43,030 nt of DNA from an uncultured Verrucomicrobiales bacterium (GCA_905478925.1 CAJQKQ010000087.1:1-43030), one strand, 5' to 3'. Counted from the first letter of the stretch, positions 8,368 through 16,146 are shown. Numbers and translations: made by a program. Notes: generated by a model not told the origin, from the sequence alone.

Positions 8368-9554
8368 TCGGAGAAGGTGAAGTCCACGCCCTTGCGCGAA
8401 TAGGCCTTGGCGATGTCCGTCTCGAGCTCCTGCCACGTCTGGCCGTCCAGCAGGACGGCAAGTGCTTCGTCGCCCTGCTTGCCCGCGTTCAGTGCTTTGA
8501 GGAAATTCTTGATACGCGCGCCATCTTCCTCGCGATCCATGTGGAAGAAGTAATTGCTGATGAGCAAGCCGCAGCCGTAATTGACCTGCGCATTGCCGGT
8601 GAACGAGGAATATGGCTGGAGCATGAAGCTCCTGAGGCTACCAAGCTTGATGTCGGTGCCGATCGCACGGCCACCCTTGCCCTTCTTCCCGTATGCGGTG
8701 ACATACTCGACGATGGGCTTGAAATTCGTCTTCACGTTGAAGGAGCCGTAACTGTAAGGCGATACGGCGACGTATTCCGCAAGGCCCTCGGAGAACCAGC
8801 CCATCGAGCCGGACGCGTAGTATTGGTTCGGCGTGAGCTGGTGGACAAGCTCGTGGGGCAGGGTCTTGCTGGATTTGTCGCGGTCCCGCATATAGCCGCT
8901 GCCGACCGGTCGCACCCCAAGACTGGTGAGCGGAACCATGACGATGTTTTTCCCGCCGATGAACACCCCGGCGCTCCCCGGCGGGCCGCCTGCATCGATA
9001 TAAGACTGCTTCGTCTCCATCAGGATGATCTGGTATTTCCCGTTCTTCCTCTCCCCCCCGTTCACCGAAAGCGGTAGCTCACGGACAAATTGATGGGTCG
9101 CTTCGAACATCACCGCGAAGCTCTTGACGACCGATTTCGAGAGGCGGACGTCGCAGTTGTAGCGGTAGTTCGCGGACTCATAGATGAACTTCTTCTCGTC
9201 CTTGTTCTCCTCGACGATGATAATTTCGGGATCGCTCTTGAAAGAAACCCGGCTCGGCCAAGGGGCGTCGAAATTTTCGCCGGGTTTCGCCTCCTCTCCA
9301 CCTTCCGTGGGTTCGTCGTCGTGGGTTTCAAGGTTGAATTTCTCAAGAAACGCTCGGTCAATTTTGGAGAGCTTCTCAATTGGGAAGGGCAACTCGCGTC
9401 CGTCTGGCATCCGCAGGACGGCGCAATTGTTCTCGATCTTCAGGAGCTCGGCCTTCGTTTTCCGGCCTTTTTCGTCCGTCCAGACGCGCTCGAGGTGGTG
9501 GGACATCGCGGTCGCCACCGTCGCGAGGAAAAGGATAAGGAGCCGGTACTTCAT
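8364..9554 (-). CDS. Secreted putative zinc metallopeptidase with SHD1-like domain
   Basis: A 396-residue protein with a signal peptide (MKYRLLILFLATVATAMS). An SHD1-like (SLA1 homology 1) module follows: RVWTDEKGRKTKAELLKI and ...LPFPIEKLSKIDRAFLEKF, a module common in secreted Verrucomicrobiota and Planctomycetota proteins. The C-terminal part carries a gluzincin-like site: LPHELVHQL (HExxH) followed by WFSEGLAEYVAV, whose Glu would be the third zinc ligand. Overall it resembles DUF1570-type peptidases. The substrate is unknown. The start at 9554 is chosen for the signal peptide, although the frame is open further upstream. Its stop overlaps the rlmN start. A divergent sugar-isomerase-like gene begins about 110 bases away. 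Confidence 0.82.
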   Translation of the reverse strand: MKYRLLILFLATVATAMSHHLERVWTDEKGRKTKAELLKIENNCAVLRMPDGRELPFPIEKLSKIDRAFLEKFNLETHDDEPTEGGEEAKPGENFDAPWPSRVSFKSDPEIIIVEENKDEKKFIYESANYRYNCDVRLSKSVVKSFAVMFEATHQFVRELPLSVNGGERKNGKYQIILMETKQSYIDAGGPPGSAGVFIGGKNIVMVPLTSLGVRPVGSGYMRDRDKSSKTLPHELVHQLTPNQYYASGSMGWFSEGLAEYVAVSPYSYGSFNVKTNFKPIVEYVTAYGKKGKGGRAIGTDIKLGSLRSFMLQPYSSFTGNAQVNYGCGLLISNYFFHMDREEDGARIKNFLKALNAGKQGDEALAVLLDGQTWQELETDIAKAYSRKGVDFTFSE

Positions 9555-9662
9555 GGTTTCACGCGAAACATGCCACCCCCCGCATGCGGAGTCGAACCGG
9601 AAATGGCAGCGCGGAAATTCTTTGCAAGGGGATCTGCTGCAAGCAAAGTGAAACGACGCACC

Positions 9663-10520
9663 ATGATACGCAGATGGCTTTTCAATAGGATTCCGGTCGC
9701 CTCCGGCTTGCTCGCGATGCGCTCGGAGGGCGCACCGATGCTCGGCGAACCGATGACCGCCGCCGGCTTCGGTATCGCGGTGCAGTGCTGGAGCTTCAGG
9801 GAGTTCACGCTTTTCGAGGCGATCGAGATGGCGGCTCTCGCCGGGGCGGGCGGGGTGGAGATGTTCCCCGGGCAGGTGATAGGCGGCGGCCACGGCAAGG
9901 CGAAGCTCGACCCAGGAATGGATACCGCACTCTTCGATGCCGTCGCAGCAAGGCTGGATGGGTTCGGCCTCACGGCATACAACTACGGGGTCGCCGATGT
10001 TCCCAAAGACGAGTCACGCGCCCGCGAGACCTTCGAGTTCGCGAAGCGTTTCGGCATGTATGGCATCACCACCGAGTCCATCGGCGCCATCGATACGCTT
10101 GAGAAACTCTCCGCTGAATACGATATCAAGGTCTGCTTCCACAACCACCCGAAACCGACGAAACTCTGGGAGCCGGAAACCATTTCCAAAGCCATCGAAG
10201 GTCGCCACGAAAACCTCGGCTTCTGCGCGGACATCGGCCACTGGGCGACATGCGGCTTGGATCCGCTGGAAACGGTCAAAAAGTTCGCGCCGCGAATCCG
10301 ATCGTTCCACCTCAAGGATCGCGCGGTGATCGGAGAATGGACGCACGACCGCCCCTTCGGCACAGGCGTCATCGATCTCGCCGGCATCCTCGACGAGGTG
10401 CGGAGTCACGGCTTCGCCGGAAACGTCTCCATCGAATACGAGCACAACTGGAAGACAAACCTTTGCGAAGTCGCCCAGTGCGTCGGGTTCCTCAAAGGGT
10501 ATTCGCAGTCGAGGACGTGA
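9663..10520 (+). CDS. Sugar phosphate isomerase/epimerase family TIM-barrel protein
   Basis: Belongs to the xylose isomerase-like TIM-barrel (AP endonuclease 2) superfamily, which isomerises or epimerises sugars and their derivatives using a divalent metal. The 285-residue product shows the barrel start FGIAVQCWSFREFTLFEAIE, GGVEMFPG, the strand with CFHNHPKPT, GFCADIGHWATCGLDP (metal-site Asp/His) and SFHLKDRAV near the end, closing with VSIEYEHNW. These match the secreted or periplasmic members common in Verrucomicrobiota. The N terminus (MIRRWLFNRIPVASGLLAM) is only weakly signal-like, and internal ATGs at 9738 and 9753 are alternative starts. The exact substrate is unknown. It ends 6 bases from the convergent NUDIX gene. 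Confidence 0.85.
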   Translation: MIRRWLFNRIPVASGLLAMRSEGAPMLGEPMTAAGFGIAVQCWSFREFTLFEAIEMAALAGAGGVEMFPGQVIGGGHGKAKLDPGMDTALFDAVAARLDGFGLTAYNYGVADVPKDESRARETFEFAKRFGMYGITTESIGAIDTLEKLSAEYDIKVCFHNHPKPTKLWEPETISKAIEGRHENLGFCADIGHWATCGLDPLETVKKFAPRIRSFHLKDRAVIGEWTHDRPFGTGVIDLAGILDEVRSHGFAGNVSIEYEHNWKTNLCEVAQCVGFLKGYSQSRT

Positions 10521-10526
10521 TGGCTT

Positions 10527-11012
10527 TCAAAAATCCTTTTCCGTAAGCTCTTTCGAAACCATCGTCTCGCCGTCGAAAACGAATTTCCCGAGAATGCTTT
10601 TCCCATCCAGGACCAGCGGCAGCCAATGGATGTCATCGTCCCACATGCGCCCGTAGGGAATTCCCTCCAAGGGCACCCAGAGCGGCACTGCCTCGTCGGT
10701 CTCTGTCGGCGTACCGCAGAATTCCTCGCCGAGGAAAACATGGCAGAGGATACTCGGATAATCCGACATCTGGAACCACAGCTCGCCGGTTTTCCGCGCA
10801 TCCTTCACGGAAATGTGCAACTCCTCCTCGGTCTCCCGCACCGCGCATTCCAGCGGAGTCTCGCCCGGATCGATCTTGCCGCCGGGCCCGTTCACCTTGC
10901 CCGCCCCATGGCCGCGCTTTTTCTCGATCAGGAGGATCTCGCCGCCACGCACAACAAACAGCAGAGTCGCCTCGATCTCGCCCTGCCATCCTTTCCAATC
11001 GAATCCGCTCAT
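10527..11012 (-). CDS. NUDIX hydrolase, MTH1-like oxidised-dNTP pyrophosphatase
   Basis: Likely sanitises the nucleotide pool by hydrolysing 8-oxo-dGTP or related oxidised purine nucleotides to monophosphates. The 161-residue product has a complete Nudix box, GKIDPGETPLECAVRETEEE, matching Gx5Ex7REUxEE. The surroundings resemble animal MTH1/NUDT1 more than E. coli MutT: ELWFQMSD, GTPTETDEAVPLWVPLEGIP and MWDDDIHWLPLVLDGKSILGK each align by eye with MTH1 segments. Substrate preference is inferred from that resemblance. It is a single gene convergent with the TIM-barrel gene. The AT-rich gap upstream of its start probably holds its promoter. Confidence 0.88.
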   Translation of the reverse strand: MSGFDWKGWQGEIEATLLFVVRGGEILLIEKKRGHGAGKVNGPGGKIDPGETPLECAVRETEEELHISVKDARKTGELWFQMSDYPSILCHVFLGEEFCGTPTETDEAVPLWVPLEGIPYGRMWDDDIHWLPLVLDGKSILGKFVFDGETMVSKELTEKDF

Positions 11013-11324
11013 AACCGCAACCCTGCGGAAAATGGGACGGATGTCCAGCCGGGTTCGATCGCCTTTGGTTTCGCGCGGAACGGATGAATCTGTAAAATAG
11101 TATGGAATTCGATAATTCTCGATTGTTATGAATTTTCGATATATCTAACCTCGTTTTGAAATCGATGAAAGATTGTAACCATCTGATTTCTAGTCGATTA
11201 CAAGATTTCTATGCAGTTCATTTCTATAGGTTAAAACTTCATTAATCCGAAGCAATAGGGATGTTCTGGGCTCGCCCGGGGGTTCGGGCCATGTTCCCAA
11301 CGGTTATTCTACCAACTTCCCCCC
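11013..11324. other. AT-rich divergent intergenic region
   Basis: This is about 310 bases between the divergent NUDIX and DUF1592 genes. Bases 11085-11245 are markedly AT-rich compared with the neighbours, and several TATA-like hexamers are visible. This is the natural place for promoters of both genes. I could not single out one convincing -35/-10 pair. A short GC-rich palindromic stretch, GGGCTCGCCCGGGGGTTCG, lies at about 11269-11287. No gene or RNA was recognised. Confidence 0.4.
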
Positions 11325-13760
11325 ATGAAGGCTCGTAGCTCCCCCGAGCTGCGGGCTTTCCATTTCCGGGCATCTCATCCCCGGTTGCCAAACCGCCGTT
11401 CCGCTGCCAAGTTGCCGCAACCAAGACGGGATGGCCTTTTGAATGTAATTCCTATTTTTGCAACGCTCTCCCTGATCGCAGCAACCGCGCGGGCTGCCGA
11501 CGGCTACAAGAGCGAGATTGAGCCGCTGCTCGTAGAGTATTGCTTTGACTGCCACGGCGACGGCTCCCACGAGGGCGATTTCCGTATGGATGCCTTCACG
11601 GATCTCAACACCCACCTCGGCGACACGCAGCACTGGCTCCCGGTATGGAGAAACCTCCGCTCCCAGATCATGCCGCCATCCGACGAGGCGCAGCCAAACT
11701 CCGCGGATAAGCAAAAACTGCTGTCCTGGATCGAGAGCACCGTTTTCAAGCTCGATCCCGATAACCCGGATCCTGGACGCGTGACGATACGCCGCCTGAA
11801 TCGCAACGAATACCGATACGCCGTCTATGACCTCCTTGGCGTCGTGTACGACACCACCGAGGCATTCCCCCCAGATGACTCCGGATACGGCTTCGACAAC
11901 AACGGCGACGTCCTCTCCATCTCCCCACTGCTGATGGAGAAATACATCACCGTCGCCGAGGAGATCGTAGGTCTCGCCCTGCCGGACGATGCGTCGGCGC
12001 AGGTGCCGCGCGTCGACTTCCCGGCCGATGATTTCAAGAACCCGACCGTCCCACCGACCTGGATCCCGTTTTCGGACGCCGCGGAGTTCAAACTCAAAAT
12101 ACCGGTGAAATGGGCCGGGAAATACCAGCTCACCCTGCAATACTCGATTCAAGGTGCCACCGAAGCGACCACTGAGAAAGCGCTCCTGGAAATCTCTGCA
12201 AACGGGAAGAAACTGAAACGCACAACCCTCGGCTGGGACCAGCGCAGCAGCATCGACCTCACCGCATCCGCGAAACTTGGCAAGGGGGCGAGCGAGATCA
12301 CTGTCTCTCTGAAGCCGGAGCGAGTCCCAGCCGACGGTGAGGAAGCTCTCTACCTCTCGCTGCAGCGCCTCATCCTGCAAGGGCCGCTGGACGGCTCCCA
12401 GACGGAGTATTCCAAAGGCTACCGCATGATTCTCGTCGATGGTCCGCCACCGGAAAAGGATCGCGCTGCAGCAACGGCATATGCCCGCAAGATCATGCGC
12501 TCCTTCGTCTCTCGCGCCTTCCGCCGCCCCATCGACGAGCGCGATATCAAGCGCCTCGTCGCCATCGTCAATGAGACCGACAAGCTTCCTGGAAAAACCT
12601 TCCAAGATGGCATCAAGCAGGCGATCGCGACCTGCCTCGCCTCACCCCGTTTCCTCTTCCGCATCGAGATCCAGCCAGAGCCGAACAACCCAGACAAGAT
12701 CGTCCCGCTCGACGAATACGCCCTCGCCGCACGGCTGTCCTTTTTCCTCTGGTCCTCCATTCCAGACGATGAGCTGCTGTCCCTCGCATACAACAAAAAG
12801 CTACGCGCCAACCTTCGCACCCAGGTCGAGCGCATGTTGCTAGACCCGCGCTCAAAAAGGCTCACAGAAAACTTCGTCGGCCAATGGCTGCAGGCACGCG
12901 ATGTGACCACCGTCGCGGTTTCCGCAGCCACCATACTCGGCGTAGAAAGCAACTTTGAGGCCGCCAAGGCCTTCGACCCCCGCCTTCGCAAGGACATGCA
13001 GGCGGAGACCTACGCACTGTTCAATTTCATCCTCCACAACGGCCGTCCTGTCGAGGAACTCATTTCCGCCCGGTACTCATTCCTCAACGAGCGCCTCGCC
13101 GAATTCTACGGGGTCAAGGGCGTGAAGGGCGAGGAACTGCAACCCGTCGATCTCACCGAGTACCCAGAGCGCGGCGGACTGCTCACCCAGGGAACTTTCC
13201 TCATCGTCACTTCGAACCCCACCCGCACCTCCCCGGTCAAGCGCGGCATGTTCGTCCTGGACAACCTCCTCGGCACCCCGCCGCCACCACCGCCGCCAGA
13301 TGTTCCTGAGCTAGAGCAGGCAGAAAATGCCGGAAAAGCAGGCAAGCCCACCATGCGCGAGATGATGGAGATTCACCGCAAGGATCCCGATTGCCGGGGC
13401 TGCCACGCACGCATGGATCCCATCGGTCTCGGCCTGGAAAACTTCGACGCTCTCGGCCGCTTCCGAAAAATGGAAAACGGCAAACCCATCGACACCGCCG
13501 GGGAGCTTATCACCGGCGAGCAATTCTCAAATGTCGCCGCTCTCAAGGAAATCCTTGCCGACAAGCGCAGGCAAGATCTCTACCGCACCGTCACCGAAAA
13601 GCTCCTCACCTACGCCATCGGCCGTGGCGTGGAATACTACGACTCAGTCACGGTCAACCGCCTCGTCAATCACCTCGAAACCCACGATGGCAAGCTCGTC
13701 GAGCTGATCCACGCCATCACCACCTCCACCCCCTTCCAGATGCGCAGGGGGGATGAGTGA
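11325..13760 (+). CDS. DUF1592-family (PSD1-like) multi-domain c-type cytochrome
   Basis: An 811-residue secreted protein with the domain series seen in Planctomycetota and Verrucomicrobiota: an N-terminal cytochrome-type domain, then DUF1587, DUF1595, DUF1592, DUF1588 and DUF1585. The first haem motif is CFDCH (Cys73, Cys76, His77), and a second CxxCH is CRGCH (about 690-694) within the DUF1588 region (ARMDPIGLGLENFD). The C terminus YAIGRGVEYYD...STPFQMRRGDE is typical of DUF1585. The function is unknown; a redox role in polymer catabolism has been suggested for the family. The signal peptide starts oddly late (VIPIFATLSLIAATARA), so a TTG start at 11439 may be the real one. Its usual DUF1552 partner is 2.6 kb downstream instead of adjacent. 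Confidence 0.92.
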   Translation: MKARSSPELRAFHFRASHPRLPNRRSAAKLPQPRRDGLLNVIPIFATLSLIAATARAADGYKSEIEPLLVEYCFDCHGDGSHEGDFRMDAFTDLNTHLGDTQHWLPVWRNLRSQIMPPSDEAQPNSADKQKLLSWIESTVFKLDPDNPDPGRVTIRRLNRNEYRYAVYDLLGVVYDTTEAFPPDDSGYGFDNNGDVLSISPLLMEKYITVAEEIVGLALPDDASAQVPRVDFPADDFKNPTVPPTWIPFSDAAEFKLKIPVKWAGKYQLTLQYSIQGATEATTEKALLEISANGKKLKRTTLGWDQRSSIDLTASAKLGKGASEITVSLKPERVPADGEEALYLSLQRLILQGPLDGSQTEYSKGYRMILVDGPPPEKDRAAATAYARKIMRSFVSRAFRRPIDERDIKRLVAIVNETDKLPGKTFQDGIKQAIATCLASPRFLFRIEIQPEPNNPDKIVPLDEYALAARLSFFLWSSIPDDELLSLAYNKKLRANLRTQVERMLLDPRSKRLTENFVGQWLQARDVTTVAVSAATILGVESNFEAAKAFDPRLRKDMQAETYALFNFILHNGRPVEELISARYSFLNERLAEFYGVKGVKGEELQPVDLTEYPERGGLLTQGTFLIVTSNPTRTSPVKRGMFVLDNLLGTPPPPPPPDVPELEQAENAGKAGKPTMREMMEIHRKDPDCRGCHARMDPIGLGLENFDALGRFRKMENGKPIDTAGELITGEQFSNVAALKEILADKRRQDLYRTVTEKLLTYAIGRGVEYYDSVTVNRLVNHLETHDGKLVELIHAITTSTPFQMRRGDE

Positions 13761-13782
13761 AGAGCCCTAGCCATTCAATATT

Positions 13783-13955
13783 GGTAGGGATGATCCGGCT
13801 CGGTCAGCCCTGATCAAAAACGCAAGCGCCGCATCCCCTGAAAGGGACTGAACCCATGGCAAGACACCGCATTTCCCCCGAGATCTCACTTCCGTGTGGC
13901 TGAGGCGGGCTGCCAGATTTTTGAAGTGGGCTGACCGAGCCGGATTGACCCTACC
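13783..13955. repeat. Long inverted repeat (38-nt arms) between convergent genes
   Basis: Arm 1 (13783-13820) and arm 2 (13918-13955) are reverse complements over 38 positions except for two 3-nt mismatched blocks. Exact blocks are GGTAGGG, ATCCGGCTCGGTCAGCCC and TCAAAAA on arm 1. The 97-nt loop includes the GATCTCACTTCCG motif (13882-13894) that recurs inverted at 16232-16244. The structure lies between the convergent DUF1592 and Mpv17-like genes, and arm 2 overlaps the stop of the latter. It could act as a bidirectional terminator, or be a MITE-like element or the scar of an insertion. Confidence 0.85.
13882..13925 (-). repeat. Border repeat copy 1 of the accessory insert
   Basis: Read on the minus strand this segment runs TCAAAAATCT, then GCCCGC, then CGGAAGTGAGATC. 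It aligns with 16203-16244 on the plus strand with a few substitutions and one small indel. The two copies are therefore inverted relative to each other and bracket the Mpv17/pseudogene/lipoprotein/vapBC segment. An 18-bp exact direct repeat, GATTGACCCTACCTTGCG, sits on the inner side of each copy (13943-13960 and 16147-16164). Confidence 0.75.
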
Positions 13956-14694
13956 TTGCGCGCTGTTCGCTGATCCAAGTGTAGAGCAAGACCCAGAGCG
14001 AAAGTGCCAGCGCGAAGAGCGGGATCTGCAGCAAGGATGGCAGGGAATACAGGATGCATACGACGGGGATCCACACACCCCAGTTGGCGAAAATGACAGG
14101 CACGATGACGTCCCGCCCGTAGGCGACGGTCAGGTATCGCCGCAGACCGTCCTTTCGGTATCCGGAATTTTTCCAATCGTAGAGCCAGCAGGTCAGCGGC
14201 GAGGCGATGAACGTTGAATAGACAAACTGATCGACGAGGGCCTTCGCCGCAACCACCCGGAAAGACGGCTCGGAACCGAACACCATGGCCTGCCCACGGT
14301 AGAGGGCATCCACCATCAGCCCCATCATGCACCAGAAGGGCGCGGTGAAAAGCAGGTTGGAAAAGTTCGCGCGACGGATTTTCCCTTTCTGGAACACGAC
14401 GATGCGCATCACTTCCGGGATCACGGCTCCAGCGATCACCGCGGCGACGGCGGAGTAGCCGAAGCCCCATTTCCCTTTGAGCTCGGCGAGCTGGTTGAGC
14501 AGGTGAGTCGTCGGCGGGTAGAAGTAATAGGCGAGCAACAGCCCGAGCATGACGGCCTGGAGAATCAGGCCGGGAAGGAGGTTCGCCCGGGCGGCCCGCA
14601 ACCCGGCCATCCATGGGGCTTCCCTGTGGGGCGGATCCGGGGTGGCGTTCACTACGCCGGAATCTGGCTTCAGACACGCAGCGGGGCAATCCAT
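13951..14694 (-). CDS. Mpv17/PMP22-like integral membrane protein
   Basis: A 247-residue membrane protein with about four or five hydrophobic segments. The part from ALVDQFVYSTFIASPLTCWL to ANWGVWIPVVCILYSLPSLL and SLWVLLYTWISEQ resembles the Mpv17/PMP22 family by eye (the DQ..Y/F..P motif, W..WP..N/..P and the terminal LW..Y..W). That family is best known from mitochondria and peroxisomes, where it is linked to channel activity. The bacterial role is unknown. I prefer the ATG at 14694, preceded by AAGGGA about 10 bases upstream; 14745 is an alternative adding 17 residues. The stop lies inside arm 2 of the long inverted repeat. It is part of the segment separating the DUF1592 and DUF1552 genes. 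Confidence 0.65.
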   Translation of the reverse strand: MDCPAACLKPDSGVVNATPDPPHREAPWMAGLRAARANLLPGLILQAVMLGLLLAYYFYPPTTHLLNQLAELKGKWGFGYSAVAAVIAGAVIPEVMRIVVFQKGKIRRANFSNLLFTAPFWCMMGLMVDALYRGQAMVFGSEPSFRVVAAKALVDQFVYSTFIASPLTCWLYDWKNSGYRKDGLRRYLTVAYGRDVIVPVIFANWGVWIPVVCILYSLPSLLQIPLFALALSLWVLLYTWISEQRAR

Positions 14695-14795
14695 ATCGGG
14701 ATTTTCCCTTCGTATTGCTTGCGCAAGCGACGGCACGGCTGCCATTCGGAACCAGTTTGAGCGATCCCGGAAATGAAAGCCTGCTGGGGCGGATC

Positions 14796-14995
14796 ATGAC
14801 TTTCGAGCTTGATGGATCCGGTGCCCTGCTGCCTTTCACCGCACGTCTCGCCCGTGAGCAGGGCTGAACGCATATTTTCGCCGGGCGGGTGGTGACGGAA
14901 TACAAGCGCTTCGTCGCGCTGGCGATGCTTGCGGGGCATCCGGTGACGCCCTCCGAGGAGGTCGATCAAGCATGGCACCTCCATCTCGTTTACAC
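14796..14995 (+). pseudogene. Remnant of a glycine-rich-domain-type protein, internal TGA and 3' truncation
   Basis: The frame from the ATG at 14796 reads MTFELDGSGALLPFTARLAR, then EQG and a TGA (14865-14867). The same frame continues THIFAGRVVTEYKRFVALAM and AGHPVTPSEEVDQAWHLHLV, then YT. This matches, from memory, the N-terminal region of large bacterial proteins with FTFRLARENGW...EYKRFL...HPVTPSDQVDQAWHLHLTYTRSYW. The TGA falls exactly where that family has Trp, so one TGG-to-TGA change explains it. Homology stops after VYT, where the 3' end of the neighbouring lipoprotein gene (minus strand) begins. The gene has therefore lost its 3' part at a rearrangement junction. It is probably non-functional. 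Confidence 0.7.
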
Positions 14996-15292
14996 GCCCG
15001 GTAGCACCTCACTTTCGAATTTGCTGTCTTCGTAAACGGTACTCTCGTCTGTGACCTTGTCGTATTCCGTGATGGCAGCCGTGCTCACTCTGATAGCAAG
15101 CGGCTTCCTGATCTGTTTAAAAAGCCGTTGATCCGAGAAAAGCCTGTTCCCCTTTAAAAGAACCGACCCGGATCCCGGTCTCGTCGTCACATCCGCTATG
15201 AGGTGAATCTTTTCACCATCGGGCTTCCCGCACGAAGCCAGTGATACGGATAAGACAATTGCCAAAACGGACAGGAGCTTATCAGATTTCAT
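14990..15292 (-). CDS. Small putative lipoprotein, unknown function
   Basis: A 100-residue product starting MKSDKLLSVLAIVLSVSLAS followed by CGKPDGEK. This is a clear lipoprotein signal with the lipobox LASC at about residue 21, so the mature protein would be lipid-anchored. The rest (ADVTTRPGSGSVLLKGNRLF, ...VYEDSKFESEVLPGV) matches no family I know. An in-frame ATG at 15322 adds ten basic residues but spoils the signal peptide, so 15292 is preferred. Its last codons lie at the junction with the truncated pseudogene on the other strand, so the present C terminus may be altered. It is 33 bases downstream of vapC on the same strand and could share its transcript. Confidence 0.65.
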   Translation of the reverse strand: MKSDKLLSVLAIVLSVSLASCGKPDGEKIHLIADVTTRPGSGSVLLKGNRLFSDQRLFKQIRKPLAIRVSTAAITEYDKVTDESTVYEDSKFESEVLPGV

Positions 15293-15325
15293 TTTTGGTA
15301 ATCGGTATTTACGAAAGCGCATCCG

Positions 15326-15715
15326 TCATTTCCCCCTCAGGGGATGGGGAATATACGTGACCCCCGGCAAGCCTTCCAGATCCGCATCCTGCGTCAGCAG
15401 CTCCGCCGAGAACTCCCGAGCCGTCGCATAGATGATCCCATCCGCCAGCGGAAGCCGGTGCCTGTGGCTCACATCGGCCGCGATGACCGCAAGCCTGCCG
15501 TCCAATGGCATCACCTTTCCCTGCTTCATCGAGGCCGCGACGGCCAGGGCATCCGCTTCAGACGCCTCCCGCAACACCCAGCGGTACACCTCCGTGATTG
15601 AAATCGCAGGCACAATGAGCTCATCGGTATCCTGGAGGGCATCGGAAAACCGTCCGGCATTCGGGCCGCCGGTGAGAAACTCAATCCAGCCCGATGAATC
15701 CACTACGGCAGGCAT
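15326..15715 (-). CDS. vapC: PIN-domain ribonuclease toxin, VapC family
   Basis: A 129-residue PIN-domain protein. PIN toxins cleave RNA, often tRNA, when not bound by their antitoxin. The conserved acidic residues are visible: Asp6 in VVDSSGWIEFL, Glu42 in ISITEVYRWVL, Asp92 in HRLPLADGIIYATA, and Asp110/Asp112 in LLTQDADLEGL. Length and order fit VapC. The start overlaps the antitoxin gene upstream by 13 bases, the usual operon arrangement. It lies in the accessory segment between the DUF1592 and DUF1552 genes. The target RNA is unknown. Confidence 0.93.
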   Translation of the reverse strand: MPAVVDSSGWIEFLTGGPNAGRFSDALQDTDELIVPAISITEVYRWVLREASEADALAVAASMKQGKVMPLDGRLAVIAADVSHRHRLPLADGIIYATAREFSAELLTQDADLEGLPGVTYIPHPLRGK

Positions 15716-15915
15716 CGGTCGTCTTCGCGTTCAAATGTGTTCTTCAGGCCCTTGAGAAATCCCCGCATTGATCCAATCGGCCGTACCGGTACGATTTCGA
15801 TCCGCCCTTCCAGCTGCAACACCTCCACCCTGTCACCGGGAGAGAGAGCCATACTTTGACGCACATCCTTGGGGATGACGACCTGAAATTTCGGTGAAAC
15901 GGTAACGGTTGCCAT
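15703..15915 (-). CDS. vapB: AbrB/SpoVT-type antitoxin, VapB family
   Basis: A 70-residue protein with an N-terminal swapped-hairpin AbrB domain (MATVTVSPKFQVVIPKDVRQ, then LSPGDRVEVLQLEGRIEIVP) that binds DNA as a dimer. A C-terminal tail (GSMRGFLKGLKNTFEREDDR) is expected to wrap and inhibit the PIN toxin. It overlaps vapC by 13 bases and is the first gene of the pair, as expected for a labile antitoxin that autorepresses. Repeated ATCGATGCA sequences just upstream are candidate operator sites. Confidence 0.92.
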   Translation of the reverse strand: MATVTVSPKFQVVIPKDVRQSMALSPGDRVEVLQLEGRIEIVPVRPIGSMRGFLKGLKNTFEREDDRCLP

Positions 15916-15955
15916 ATCGATGCACTAACCGTTGCACGGATACATGATCGATGCA
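15903..15955 (-). promoter_or_regulatory. Candidate vapBC operator with phased direct repeats
   Basis: ATCGATGCA occurs twice on the plus strand, at 15916-15924 directly before the vapB start and at 15947-15955. The copies are 31 bases apart, close to three helical turns. An inverted pair AACGGTT/AACCGTT flanks the start codon region (15903-15936). Repeats of this kind suit cooperative binding by VapB dimers and autorepression. This is inferred from position and pattern only. Confidence 0.45.
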
Positions 15956-16146
15956 AGCCGGGAGCTACCATTCCTCTTGTGCCCCACACCGGGTGGAATT
16001 TTTTCGGTGTTTTTCAAGTGGGAGTTATTGCCTGCTCCTGCAGGGCTTGGGTTGAGGGGCTGTTCTGTTGCATGGGCACTTTCCGTGGACTCACTACCAA
16101 TCCGAGCATACACCTTTCCGTTTTTGATTCGGGTACAACTTGGCAA

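Noticed and set aside
9555..9570. GGTTTCACGCGAAACA, which looks like a third parS site
   Set aside because: The central CACGTG is changed to CACGCG, which breaks the palindrome at the most conserved positions. It is too weak to count.
11304..12605. Long open frame (over 400 codons) antisense to the DUF1592 gene
   Set aside because: It is a shadow of a GC-rich coding strand. The plus-strand frame has haem motifs and family domains, and the antisense product has no recognisable motif.
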